Assembly (NCBI RefSeq): GCF_020829645.1
Contig: NZ_JAIVFS010000002.1
Location: 62,001 to 126,000 of the forward strand
Direction of reading: 5' to 3'
Source of the DNA: Nostoc mirabile CHAB5784
GTDB lineage: Bacteria; Cyanobacteriota; Cyanobacteriia; Cyanobacteriales; Nostocaceae
Length of the DNA stretch: 64,000 nt
The translations under genes and the position numbers were made by a program. Below the pieces are notes generated by a model. The model worked only from the letters and a program-made list of their open reading frames with translations, ran no database searches and was not told the DNA's origin. This document shows positions 23,190 to 32,735 of the stretch, one piece after another (the first letter of the stretch is position 1; the number at the start of each line of letters is the position of its first letter).

Positions 23190-25085
23190 TTAATTCAACG
23201 GTTCCATAATGGCTCTTAAACCTTTATTAGAGAGTGTTTTGAGCATTTCTTTAGCGTTATATTCACTGTTAAATACTCCTGCTTGCATAACTTTTTGACC
23301 ATCCCAAACTGTGAGAAACGCACCAGGAGCAAGCGATCGCACTAAATCTCGCTCTTTATCAGTTGCTAGTGGCACTACTACGCGATAACGTGTACCCAAC
23401 TGTGTCGCAGAGTTACCGCTATCTGGAATACTTGCAGAACTTGTTCGTATATTGGAAGTATTATCAATGGGGATATTGTTCTCAGGAAGTGGTAAAAGTG
23501 CAAAAGCAGCTGGGGCAGAAGTTTCTTGTATTGGTAATGGCTGCTGTGTTTGCTCCGTCATACTTGGAACTGGTGGCTGTGCAACTGAATTAGATGGGTA
23601 CTCAGGAGCAGTAAACTCAATCGTATTAGGCTCAATCCGCACATAATTCAACTGTGGTGTATCAGGTGGCTGTGCTGGACTGGGAGTTGCAACTCTTGAA
23701 GTGTTAGTTGGTATTTGTCTAGCCGATAAGCTGCTAGGAGTAGGAAAACCAGCAACTTTAGAGGTGGCTTGCTGTTGATTGGATATGGGTACAGAAAGTG
23801 GTATATTGGCTGGCAACAATGGCAGCAGTTGACTGTTTAATTGCCCAGAAACAGGATTATTTGCTGAAATGCTGTTGCTGGTTTGCCTATTAGTACTTTC
23901 AGAGATTTCGGGAGCCGAGAAGGTGATTTCCCCATTTGCTGGTATTTCTCGTAACACATTGTTAGCAGCAGGTTGAGAAGTTTGGGTTGCTAGTGCTGTT
24001 GTACCATTGATATCTACCTTGCCTGTGATGCGATCGCTCACAAGGTTGTTACCAGCAGCAGAAATCACCTGTTTAGCAGCACTGGCGTTAATATCGTAGC
24101 GAGCATTATTTTGAAATGCATTACCCCCAGGTTCGGATGCACTACCCAAATCTGGCATTGCTTGAGCGATCGCAACTAAACCATCTTCTTTATTATCTTG
24201 AATAATATTATTCCGTAAAATCGGGCGGGCATTTGCTTGCACCACAATTCCCGATCTATTGTTTTGAATTTGATTCCCTATGACTACAGGAGCGGCATTT
24301 TGGGCAATATTGATGCCAAAACCCGTTTCGTGAAAGATATTTTCCTTCACTTGGGGACTGGAGTTACCAGCAATTGTGATACCATTGGCTCCATTGCGAT
24401 CAAAATAATTCTTACTAATGGTGGGTGCAGCATTACCACAGACAGAAATCCCATCTTGCGTACTGCCAGTAAATGTATTTTCTGCGATTACCGGATTACT
24501 TGATTCAACCCATAAACCGTAACCACGGCGGTTTGGGTTAGTCACCGTCACCCCAGTGAGCAAGGTTTGGTTTGCTCCAACAATTGTGACATTTTGACCG
24601 GCAAAGCTCCGGCTCAGGTAATCACCACCTCCCTGAATTACAATATCTTTACCTTGATTGCTAGGGTTGCCTTGAATTGAGATACCCGGTTTCAATATTA
24701 AAGGAAATTCTTCTCCTGTCTCGGCGCTATAAGTGCCCGTAGAGAGCATAATTACACTATTGGCATTAGCTAATCGTAAAGCTTGGGTAATCGTTTTCAC
24801 AGGAGCGGATTCGCTGCCATTGCCTGCTTTGTCATCTCCACCATTTGGGTTGACAAACAACACGTTAACTTGAGAATTTATTTTCTCAACCAGAGGCATT
24901 GAATCTGGTGTCGATGGCATCTGAGCGATGCCTTCTCTACGAGAGGCTTCGCCAACGGCGAGCTCCGCTAACGCGCCACCCAGGAACGCCATACTTGCCG
25001 CTCCCATGCTTACAGTAAAAGATAATACTGAAAAAATAAAAAATAAAAGCCTTGCTGATTTGATAAACTTCAGCTTTGCAAGCAT
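23190..25085 (-). CDS. Exported right-handed beta-helix protein with C-terminal SPOR-like domain
   Basis: The frame opens at 25205, but the ATG at 25085 has AAGG upstream and starts a clear signal peptide (KSARLLFFIFSVLSFTVSMG). After it comes DUF1565-type beta-helix sequence (FVNPNGGDDKAGNGSESAPV, ITQALRLANANSVIMLSTG) with about ten Asn-rich coils (NAAPTISKNYFDRNGANGI). A long Pro/Ser/Thr-rich linker follows, and the last 70 residues (TRYRVVVPLATDKERDLVRS, GVFNSEYNAKEMLKTLSNKG) resemble a SPOR domain. It is probably periplasmic or cell-wall associated and may bind polysaccharide and denuded peptidoglycan. A repeat-derived segment lies just after the signal peptide. Confidence 0.82.
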   Translation of the reverse strand: MLAKLKFIKSARLLFFIFSVLSFTVSMGAASMAFLGGALAELAVGEASRREGIAQMPSTPDSMPLVEKINSQVNVLFVNPNGGDDKAGNGSESAPVKTITQALRLANANSVIMLSTGTYSAETGEEFPLILKPGISIQGNPSNQGKDIVIQGGGDYLSRSFAGQNVTIVGANQTLLTGVTVTNPNRRGYGLWVESSNPVIAENTFTGSTQDGISVCGNAAPTISKNYFDRNGANGITIAGNSSPQVKENIFHETGFGINIAQNAAPVVIGNQIQNNRSGIVVQANARPILRNNIIQDNKEDGLVAIAQAMPDLGSASEPGGNAFQNNARYDINASAAKQVISAAGNNLVSDRITGKVDINGTTALATQTSQPAANNVLREIPANGEITFSAPEISESTNRQTSNSISANNPVSGQLNSQLLPLLPANIPLSVPISNQQQATSKVAGFPTPSSLSARQIPTNTSRVATPSPAQPPDTPQLNYVRIEPNTIEFTAPEYPSNSVAQPPVPSMTEQTQQPLPIQETSAPAAFALLPLPENNIPIDNTSNIRTSSASIPDSGNSATQLGTRYRVVVPLATDKERDLVRSLAPGAFLTVWDGQKVMQAGVFNSEYNAKEMLKTLSNKGLRAIMEPLN

Positions 25086-25464
25086 AACATCTACCTTATG
25101 GTACTTAGGAAACACACAATGGTGAATCATATTTAACACAACTCCTCGGAAGTAACCATAAATTCTTATACTCTCTAAGAGTATTATGTCGATAATATTA
25201 CTCACATATTGACCGAGTGTCGATTTTTAAGACAGCGTAATAAATGATATTGTGTCTGTTCAACAATACCTTGTCCTAAAGGACACGCTGTTCGCGTTCG
25301 CCAAAATCCCCTCACTTTAAAATTTGTTGACTATCAGTGAGGCTATATATACTGTGAGCTTCAATAATCGGCTCGGATGATATTTTGGGCGAGAAAGCGC
25401 TCTATTTGAAAGTTAAGATTTACTGTATAAATGCTCTCTAAATAGTATCCATGCAGTCTCAAAT

Positions 25465-25619
25465 TTAACTAGTGCCGTGGGTTTAAGTCCCCCGGTTCAA
25501 TAAAAAAGCAAGTTTTGTGTTGGGGTTAAATCCCCATTACAAAACAAAATTCACGTTAGCGCAGCGTTAGCGAGTCCGCGAGCGTCATTACGAATTACGA
25601 ATTACGAATTATTTAATTT
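25465..25619. repeat. Repeat family H, copy 1
   Basis: About 155 bp from TTAACTAGTGCCGTGGG to an ATTACGA heptamer run. An inverted copy lies at 54986-55139. Within the unit GGGTTTAAGTCCCCC and GGGGTTAAATCCCC are semi-palindromic. The surrounding gap 25206-26100 also has a GATCCCCC palindromic repeat at about 25818-25900 and no gene. Confidence 0.85.
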
Positions 25620-26100
25620 GCCCATTGTGGATTTTCTAGTGTATCTGCTCTGGCTAGTACGCCACGGCGTAAATAGAGCAACCATTTAAAATCCCTAAAA
25701 AGAAAAAGCCGATTCCATAAGACTTTTGAATGCGTAAATGCGTGACTTTTTACTTCCGCCTTGCGGTACTAGTCCTTTGTAAGCCAATACTGCTCGGGTT
25801 TTGGTGCATAGTCATTGGAGATCCCCCTTAGTCCCCCGATAAATTGGGGGAAAATAAGGCATTTTGAGCAAGCCAATTTATCGGGGGGTTGGGGGGATCG
25901 ACTCAAAACCTACGCAGTATTGCTTTGTAAGCTTGTCGTTTACCCTAAAATACTTGACTAACCTTAGCGCGAAACTGTAGCCTCAAACTACCCTTATCAC
26001 TGCCTATAGAAACATGGGATAATTTCCCGTAACCCTCACGACTACGGTAATTTACGTATATTCTGCAAAAACTGAGTAAAAAAAGCAAATTAATTAACTT

Positions 26101-27216
26101 ATGGTTACTAGGATATATGATAATTCACATTCCGATGAAAGCACTAACGGGGTTGTTGTAATGGTCGAGCCATACAGCCAAAAAGAGCAAATACAACAAG
26201 TTGTCTACCGCATTTTAGATGCCAATTTAGATCGTGCTCGTGAGGGCTTGCGAATTATTGAGGAATGGTGTCGGTTTGGGTTGAATAATGCTCAGTTGGC
26301 TCTTGAATGCAAACAGCTGCGGCAAGAAGTTGCTAAGTGGCATACCCCAGAATTGCGAGCGGCGCGAGATACACCAGGCGATCCTGGGACTGATTTAACC
26401 CATCCTCAAGAAGAACAACGAGCTAGTATCAAATCGGTGTTGCAAGCTAATTTTTGCCGTATAGAAGAAGCATTGCGGGTGTTGGAAGAATACAGCAAGC
26501 TTTATCACCCAACTATGGCTAAAGCTTGCAAACAGATGCGCTATCAAGTTTATACCCTAGAAAGTAGTTTAATGGGTCATCAGCGCCATCAATTATTGTG
26601 GCGATCGCGTTTGTATCTTGTTACTTCCCCACATGAAACTTTGTTGAACAATGTCGAAGCTGCACTCAAAGGCGGATTAACGCTTTTACAATACCGCGAC
26701 AAAACTGCCGATGATTCTTTGCGTCTGGAACAAGCCAGAAAACTCCGGCAGTTATGCCATATCTACGGTGCTTTGTTCATTGTTAACGATCGCGTGGATG
26801 TAGCTTTAGCTGTCGATGCAGATGGGGTGCATCTGGGACAACAAGATATGCCCATTGCTGTTGCTCGGCAATTACTCGGTTCCCAGCGTCTGATAGGTCT
26901 TTCTACCACAAATAAAGAAGAAATGCAAGCAGCAATTGCTGAAGGTGTAGATTACATTGGCGTGGGGCCAGTTTATGAAACTCCCACAAAACTAGGTAAG
27001 GTAGCAACAGGTTTAGAATATGTCAGCTATGCTGCCAAAAATTGCTCAATTCCCTGGTTTGCCATTGGAGGAATAGATGCCAATAATATCAATGATGTGA
27101 TCGATGCCGGAGCCGAACGTGTAGCGGTAGTGCGATCGCTCATGCAAGCCGAACAGCCTACCCTAGTGGCACAATATTTACTTTCCCAACTCAATCGCAT
27201 TAAACCAGAACTTTAA
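26101..27216 (+). CDS. thiE: Thiamine phosphate synthase, cyanobacterial two-domain form
   Basis: Couples the pyrimidine and thiazole phosphates to give thiamine phosphate. The N-terminal half (to about residue 170) is the helical extension found in cyanobacterial ThiE (YRILDANLDRAREGLRIIEE). The C-terminal TIM barrel has the standard motifs: GLTLLQYRDK, FIVNDRVDVALAVDADGVHL with GQ, IGLSTTN, YIGVGPVYETPTK and WFAIGGID. ATGs at 26101 and 26161 are both possible. The gene is followed 92 bp later by thiS, so thiamine genes are grouped. No TPP riboswitch is recognisable upstream. Confidence 0.95.
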   Translation: MVTRIYDNSHSDESTNGVVVMVEPYSQKEQIQQVVYRILDANLDRAREGLRIIEEWCRFGLNNAQLALECKQLRQEVAKWHTPELRAARDTPGDPGTDLTHPQEEQRASIKSVLQANFCRIEEALRVLEEYSKLYHPTMAKACKQMRYQVYTLESSLMGHQRHQLLWRSRLYLVTSPHETLLNNVEAALKGGLTLLQYRDKTADDSLRLEQARKLRQLCHIYGALFIVNDRVDVALAVDADGVHLGQQDMPIAVARQLLGSQRLIGLSTTNKEEMQAAIAEGVDYIGVGPVYETPTKLGKVATGLEYVSYAAKNCSIPWFAIGGIDANNINDVIDAGAERVAVVRSLMQAEQPTLVAQYLLSQLNRIKPEL

Positions 27217-27308
27217 AAGAGTCATTAGTCATTTGTCATTTGTCATTTGTCCAAAGTAAACAATCAATTCCCCACTCCCCATTCCCCATTCCCCACTCCC
27301 CACATATT

Positions 27309-27521
27309 ATGTCTAATGAGATTACGGTTCAGGTAAATGGGGAAACCCATAGCTGCTCATTTCAAACTTTTTTACCCGACTTACTTCAACAGTTGGGTTT
27401 TAATCCGCGCTTGGTGGCTGTGGAGTATAATGGCGAAATTTTACATCGCCAGTTTTGGCCAGAAACAAAAGTACAACCAGGCGATCGCTTAGAAGTGGTA
27501 ACTATTGTTGGTGGCGGTTAG
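27309..27521 (+). CDS. thiS: Sulfur carrier protein ThiS
   Basis: A 70-aa ubiquitin-like carrier that donates sulfur for the thiazole ring. It ends in VVTIVGGG, whose terminal Gly-Gly is adenylated and thiocarboxylated. The ATG at 27309 is chosen because the extension upstream is only STRR-like repeat (TGTCATT and CCCCATT runs). The stop codon overlaps the stop of the convergent beta-lactamase gene. Confidence 0.93.
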   Translation: MSNEITVQVNGETHSCSFQTFLPDLLQQLGFNPRLVAVEYNGEILHRQFWPETKVQPGDRLEVVTIVGGG

Positions 27522-28429
27522 TTAATTTGAGCAAGCAAGCCCAAATCCTTGAGGCTGCGTCGTGTAATTTCGATCCGGGCGGGTGCATCCTCTGCTTTAT
27601 CCATATCAAGGGTTGTTGCGAAAAAATAGACGTTTTTATTTTCCTCTAAATAACCCACGAACCAACCAATGTTTGGTTTGGTACTCGTTAACCATCCCGT
27701 CTTCCCCCGGAGTGTGTAGTCTGGAGTTTGTTCGCGTACCATAATGTCTTTGACAAGATTTATTGTCCGTTGGGAGAAAGGCAAATCGCCTTGATACAAC
27801 CGTTGCAAAAACTTAATTTGCTCTTTGGGTGTAATTTGCAATAGCTGCTGTTGTAGCCAAAAACGATCAATGTCTGCGGCGGTGCCAATTTGACGGTTCC
27901 CGTAACCTACTTTATTAATAAATTGCTGCATCCGTTCATATCCAGCCCTACGTGCCAATACTTGATAGAACCAAACAGTTGAATCTTTAAAGGCTTGACG
28001 CAAATTCGTATCATGATTCCAGGCATCAATTTCTCGGTGAATTCCATCCCAAGTCAGAACCGCCACATCATCAGGAACTACACCTGTTTCTAAAGCTACC
28101 AACGCGTTAAAAATTTTGAATGTCGAAGCTGGAGCAATCGCAGTTGCATTACGTTGAGGATTGTGTTCATAGAAGCGGTTATTTTTTGAGTCGTAAATCA
28201 AAATAGAGCCTTCACGCCCAAATTCTTGAAAGTGTCGCCCGAAATTTGGCGCTTTAACAGCGGGACGTTGAGATGAGGTTGAGGCAGGTTGAGCCACAAC
28301 ATACATTACCCCAGAGGTAATCACACTCAATACAGCCAGACATCCAATAATTGTAAAGACAAAAGATTGCATTCGGCGATTTGCGTAACGCCGAAGGAAT
28401 CGCTCTATGCGAAACCAGATATTTTTCAT
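27518..28429 (-). CDS. Class D (OXA-type) beta-lactamase
   Basis: A 303-aa serine beta-lactamase or penicillin-binding-protein relative. The class D motifs are complete: STFK at 102-105 (catalytic Ser and carbamylated Lys), STV at 150-152, YGN at 176-178 and KTG at 243-245. A basic N-terminus followed by VFTIIGCLAVLSVITSGVMY acts as an uncleaved anchor or signal sequence, so the enzyme is periplasmic. It is tail-to-tail with thiS and overlaps it by 4 nt. Substrate range cannot be predicted from this. Confidence 0.92.
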   Translation of the reverse strand: MKNIWFRIERFLRRYANRRMQSFVFTIIGCLAVLSVITSGVMYVVAQPASTSSQRPAVKAPNFGRHFQEFGREGSILIYDSKNNRFYEHNPQRNATAIAPASTFKIFNALVALETGVVPDDVAVLTWDGIHREIDAWNHDTNLRQAFKDSTVWFYQVLARRAGYERMQQFINKVGYGNRQIGTAADIDRFWLQQQLLQITPKEQIKFLQRLYQGDLPFSQRTINLVKDIMVREQTPDYTLRGKTGWLTSTKPNIGWFVGYLEENKNVYFFATTLDMDKAEDAPARIEITRRSLKDLGLLAQIN

Positions 28430-28546
28430 TGCACATTTAATCGCATCACAAGCGAGATTTTACACTGCAATCTTGCTTATTTACAGCTATTTATTAGAAG
28501 AATGAGATACACGGTAGGGTAGCACATCTGTGCTACCATACTGGAT

Positions 28547-28680
28547 CAATACGGTTCGGATAAGATCCCCCCGCCTGTGGCGACCCCCTTAAAAAGGGGG
28601 TAAAAGAGGAAATTAGCCCCCCTTTTTAAGGGGGGTTGGGGGGATCTTCGCAGGGTAAACAAGCTAACCGAACCGTATTG
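28547..28680. mobile_element. MITE family A, copy 3
   Basis: A 134-bp element with ends CAATACGGTTCGGATAAG and CTAACCGAACCGTATTG, flanked by CATACTGGAT and CATACTGAAT, a 10-bp duplication with one mismatch. The interior is the same GATCCCCCC...GGGGGGATC palindrome as copy 2. It sits between the beta-lactamase and the GT4 gene. Confidence 0.9.
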
Positions 28681-28716
28681 CATACTGAATGTGCATTTAT
28701 TTTACAAAACCGCGTT

Positions 28717-29934
28717 TCACCCCTCTGATTTGTAAAGCGATCGATGAAGGGTTCTCCGCTTGGCTACTTCTTTACCTTTGCGGCCAAGCTGCTCACGTAG
28801 TTGCTGGTCTTTGCACAACCGATTGAAAGCTTGAAAAACTTCATAACCAGAATTGGGATTAACCAGTATTCCATTCTCTTCATGCTGAACTGTGTCTAGA
28901 ACACCGCCTAAGCGAGGAGCAATTACAGGCTTACCGAAGTAACTTGCTTCTAAATAAACCATACCAAAACCTTCCATATTATTAGCTTTAGTATCCAATA
29001 AAGTCAGCATGGCAAATATGTCGCAAGCAGCATAATAACTTGCTAATTCTTGCTCAGGCACATATCCGGCAAAGTGGACGCGCTTATCTACCCGCAAACG
29101 ATGCGCCAAAGATTTCAGTTCCAATTCACTTGACCCTTGACCGCAAATTATATAGTGGACATCGACCCCAAAAGTTAGCAATAGTGGGATATTATCAATT
29201 ACTCTGTCGAAACCTTTATGTTTTACTAGCCTGCCGATGGAGAGAATAACTATTGCTGATTCGGGAATGTTGTACGCCTGACGCACACGAACACGTAAAT
29301 CATCCAGGCTGCTGGGACTCGCTACATTATTACCAAATTTTTCTGGTCTGATTACTGGGTTAATGACGTGAGTAGGAGTATCTAATCGGAAAGCAGTTCT
29401 GAGGTAGTCTCTTGTATAAGAACTGTTACAAACAATACCTTCGGCTCGTTTGAGTGTTAATTTAAATAGCGATCGCAGCACGGGATTGTGTGAAGTACAA
29501 TGAAGATCATTGCCGTGCAGATAGATAAAAAAGCGAATCGGTAGAAAATAACTCAATAGCAACAGCGAAGGGAAATCATAGCCGTGGCCCCACTCTATAT
29601 AACGATAGTGATAGCGAAAATAAAGTCTGATTGCTAGGACAAATGAGCAGACGATATTGACCAAAGGCTTCAGGATACTTCCCACAAAGCCACTACGCCA
29701 GTATCTAGGATAAAACCAGCGATACACGGGAAACTGTTGACCTTGATCAAATACTTTGTCTCCTGAGCAACTAGCCGCCAGCACAATTACTCGTTCTGGA
29801 TCTTGGAGACAGCGATTGTAGATATATTCCCCAATTACAGCTTCTTTCGGCAGGAAGATCCGGGATATGACTAGGATATCTGGGTATGCAGCTTTGTCTC
29901 TGATTTCGGCTGTTAGTTGAGAAATATGTTCCAT
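28717..29934 (-). CDS. Glycosyltransferase family 4
   Basis: A 405-aa GT-B enzyme. The acceptor domain has IYLHGNDLHCTSHN, and the donor domain shows VILSIGRLVKHKGFDRVI, YIICGQGSSELELKSLA, VHFAGYVPEQELASYYAACD and the catalytic EX7E motif in EGFGMVYLEASYFGKPVIAP. The C-terminus ends shortly after RRTLHRSLY. It likely acts in surface polysaccharide or glycolipid synthesis at the cytoplasmic membrane. No pathway partner is adjacent. Confidence 0.9.
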   Translation of the reverse strand: MEHISQLTAEIRDKAAYPDILVISRIFLPKEAVIGEYIYNRCLQDPERVIVLAASCSGDKVFDQGQQFPVYRWFYPRYWRSGFVGSILKPLVNIVCSFVLAIRLYFRYHYRYIEWGHGYDFPSLLLLSYFLPIRFFIYLHGNDLHCTSHNPVLRSLFKLTLKRAEGIVCNSSYTRDYLRTAFRLDTPTHVINPVIRPEKFGNNVASPSSLDDLRVRVRQAYNIPESAIVILSIGRLVKHKGFDRVIDNIPLLLTFGVDVHYIICGQGSSELELKSLAHRLRVDKRVHFAGYVPEQELASYYAACDIFAMLTLLDTKANNMEGFGMVYLEASYFGKPVIAPRLGGVLDTVQHEENGILVNPNSGYEVFQAFNRLCKDQQLREQLGRKGKEVAKRRTLHRSLYKSEG

Positions 29935-31095
29935 AATAAAGCTGATAACTTGACTTCAAATAATTTTTAATTTATTTACAATTAGGATTATTTTCAAAGC
30001 CTTAATTCTTATTTTATTTCTTTTAAAACGAATGTGGTAGACAAATTTGAAGCCGATTTTACAAAATTAGCCAGGAAGATTGTTTTTTTATTGTGTTGAT
30101 TTTATTTTTGCTCCAAATTTCTCACTACTTGAGAATTTCTGTGCATGATGAACAATAAATCAAAGCTAACACTTGTAGCCAAATTGCCCAGTGAAGAACT
30201 GTTGCGAAAATTACGAAATTTAGCTACGTTCACATATAATATTCTGAATTCTCTAGGATGTTGTGCCAAAATTCCTAAAATTTAGATAAGTATTTGAGAG
30301 CTATCTGGTGTCTGTATACGCTTATTGATAAGCATCACGGACAGTTTATAGCCTCTCGAATAAAGGGAACTTACAGGGTGCTAGATGTAGTAAATAGTAC
30401 TCGTTTTTTAAAAATATCCTCCCACCTTGTGATTAAACAAGTAAGGTGAAGTATTAAAAATTATAGACTCACGCACAGGTAACGGAAAATCGAACCACAG
30501 AGGCACAGAGAAGCCAGTGCGCCCTTGCGGTTAAGAGACTTGAAGCAACTGGCGCGACACGGAGGAATAAGAGTTTGAGAGGTATTTTGCGTAAGTCCTA
30601 AATTAATTAAAATAATTATTAAAAATTAAAAGCATCTGTATAATTCCAGACTGTAGCCTGAAAGTGGTAGTCCAAAAGGTAGCAACAATTGCCCGTTCGC
30701 AAATTTATGTAATTGTGAACATATCTTAAGGTACGGTTCCCCAGTCGAGAAATCCCCCCTGCGATCGCTGCCTACCCAACAGAAGACGCGGTAGATTAAA
30801 TATGTAGCCTTTAAAAGATGAATGCTACGTGAATGCTACAAAGCAAGCTTTTACGGGCTGGCGTTAGCGACAGAAATCAGTGAATAGTCAACAGTTATCA
30901 GTAATCGCGGTAACTCTCTCAGGGATTTGACCCCGACTGAAACACATCACTTGTTAGAAGTGGGGGACTCAAGTCAGTGAACAGTTATCACAGACGATTT
31001 TTTTAACTGATAACTGATAACTGATAACTGGTTGAAACACTCCTACCAGCATGGGGAGAAATCATAAATAATTCAGTTTTCCAAGCGATAGTATT
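29935..31095. other. 1.1-kb intergenic region with repeats
   Basis: No gene is seen. It holds a family C element (30464-30600), a near-palindrome GCTTATTGATAAGC near 30327, and GATAACT heptamer-like repeats at about 31010-31030 just before the DUF1517 gene. The promoter of the GT4 gene should lie at the left end. Confidence 0.6.
30464..30600. mobile_element. MITE family C, copy 1
   Basis: Left end TAGACTCACGCACAGGTAACG, right end TTGCGTAAGTCCTA, matching the GGACTTACGCA ends of copies at 32536 and 53944. Its interior shares AGAAGCCAGTGCGCCCTTGC with the copy after uvrC. Confidence 0.7.
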
Positions 31096-32079
31096 ATGCG
31101 TAAAAAACTACAACAAACCATCAAACCACTGTTAAAAAGCTTGTTAGCGCTAGGACTGGTGTTAACTTTGGCTCTTAGCCACGCCGATGGAGCATTAGCG
31201 GCCCGCAGTGGGGGTCGAATCGGTGGTGGCTCATTTAGAGTACCTTCTAGCCGCACCTATACACCGCGCACCTATGCACCTCCTGGCGGGGGCGGATACT
31301 ATCCTGGTGGTGGTTTTGGTGGTGGTTTTGGCTTTCCCTTCCTACTTCCTTTCTGGGGTATTGGGGGAGGATTTGGTGGTCTATTTAGCATCTTAATTTT
31401 CTTTGCGATCGCTAATTTCATATTGCAAACTTTCCGCCGCGTCTCTGGCGGTGAAACTCCAGAAGCAGATTACACCAGTAACTCTCCTGTTTCTGTGACT
31501 CGTTTGCAAGTAGGTTTGTTAGCTCAAGCCCGTGAATTGCAAAATGAACTCAACCACATTGCTGAAACTGCTGATACTAACACACCACAGGGGAGAGCAG
31601 AAGTTCTACAAGAAGCCAGCCTAGCTTTACTGCGCCATCCCGAATACTTTGTATATGCAGGTGGTGGTACTCAACAAGCCAGTTTAAATTCAGCTGAAAG
31701 TCAGTTTAATCGGCTGTCACTGGCAGAACGCAGCAAGTTTAGCGAAGAAACTATTTCTAACGTCAACAACCAGCTAAGAGCAGCCCTTGCCAAAGATGCT
31801 TTACCTCCGGCTGGTGAACTCGACAACCCCACCCGCCTGTTTACCGAAGGCCCTGGTGAATATATTATTGTCACCTTGCTGGCGGCGACATTAGGTAAGT
31901 TTGAAATCCCCACAGCGATTAACAGTGCTGATGATTTGCGTCAAGCTTTGCGCCAAATTGGTAGTATCCCCAGTGAGAAACTTCTAGCAATTGAAGTTCT
32001 TTGGACTCCGCAAGCTGAAAATGATACCCTGACATCTGATGATGTACTAGCAAATTATCCTGATTTGAGACTTGTTTAA
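31096..32079 (+). CDS. DUF1517 family exported protein
   Basis: A 327-aa protein with a signal peptide (LLKSLLALGLVLTLALSHAD, cleavage near ALA-A), a Gly/Arg-rich stretch RSGGRIGGGSFRVPSSRTYT, and a hydrophobic Gly-rich membrane segment (GGLFSILIFFAIANFIL). The soluble C-terminal domain starts at SVTRLQVGLLAQARELQNEL. This is the layout of DUF1517 proteins of cyanobacteria and chloroplasts. The location is probably the thylakoid or plasma membrane; the molecular role is not settled. Confidence 0.88.
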   Translation: MRKKLQQTIKPLLKSLLALGLVLTLALSHADGALAARSGGRIGGGSFRVPSSRTYTPRTYAPPGGGGYYPGGGFGGGFGFPFLLPFWGIGGGFGGLFSILIFFAIANFILQTFRRVSGGETPEADYTSNSPVSVTRLQVGLLAQARELQNELNHIAETADTNTPQGRAEVLQEASLALLRHPEYFVYAGGGTQQASLNSAESQFNRLSLAERSKFSEETISNVNNQLRAALAKDALPPAGELDNPTRLFTEGPGEYIIVTLLAATLGKFEIPTAINSADDLRQALRQIGSIPSEKLLAIEVLWTPQAENDTLTSDDVLANYPDLRLV

Positions 32080-32178
32080 CAAACAGAATTCAGGAGTCAG
32101 GAGCCAGAATTCAGAATTGAATTCTGAACGAAAAATCTGACTTCTGAATTCTTCTTTAATAATCATATAAATACGCTG

Positions 32179-32425
32179 GTAGGGGCAAGGCGCAATGCCC
32201 ATAGGTGTAAACTTAACGTAAAAGCTATGTCCCGCAAGGAACTGAAGTTCCTTGGCTTTTAGCGGAAGTCATCTTAAGATGACTAAATATAGCCAAAAAT
32301 CTTTAGTCTACTTCAGTAGACTTTAGCTAAAAGCCAAAGAACTTTAGTTCTAGGCGGGTGAGTCAGCTAACAGTTAAGCTATTTTTGGCTTAAGTTGACA
32401 CCAATGGGCATTGCCATGCCCCTAC
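32179..32425. repeat. Palindromic repeat family G, copy 1
   Basis: A 247-bp element with long inverted ends: GTAGGGGCAAGGCGCAATGC on the left and GCATTGCCATGCCCCTAC on the right, followed inwards by GGTGTAAACTTAA/TTAAGTTGACACC. The interior has GGAACTGAAGTTCC and AAAGTCTACTTCAGTAGACT type palindromes. Relatives lie at 35766 and 54034. Confidence 0.8.
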
Positions 32426-32486
32426 AATAAATCTATATGTATCAGGATTTTCGTGAATTGCTATACCCTTTGAGGGCAATAACTAG

Positions 32487-32517
32487 AAAACCGTTTGTCA
32501 ATACCAAGCGGTTTTTT
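32487..32517. terminator. Rho-independent terminator-like hairpin
   Basis: AAAACCGTTTG and CAAGCGGTTTTTTG form a stem with a U-run on the plus strand. It lies about 400 bp after the DUF1517 gene, behind a repeat element, so it may end that transcript or simply insulate the next gene. Confidence 0.5.
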
Positions 32518-32535
32518 GTATAACTTAGATATACC

Positions 32536-32650
32536 AGGACTTACGCACTGAAAACTGAAACCTAGATCCTCCCTAATCCTCCTTAAAAAGGAAAGAACCC
32601 TAAAAGCCGCTTTTTTAAGAGTATTGGGGTATCTCTTATGCGTAAGTCCT
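32536..32650. mobile_element. MITE family C, copy 2
   Basis: A 115-bp element with ends AGGACTTACGCACTG and TATGCGTAAGTCCT and an interior CCTAATCCTCCTTAAAAAGG repeat. It lies 85 bp before the ccbP-like gene. Confidence 0.75.
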
Positions 32651-32735
32651 ATACACTTATATATTGTAGAAAAATTATTCTTAGCCAAGACTTTGGTAAT
32701 ATTATCAAAATGCATTATACGTAAAGCGTTATCTT

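Noticed and set aside
25990-26100. TPP riboswitch upstream of thiE
   Set aside because: The CTGAGA and ACCTGATC-type conserved boxes could not be found in order before the start codon.
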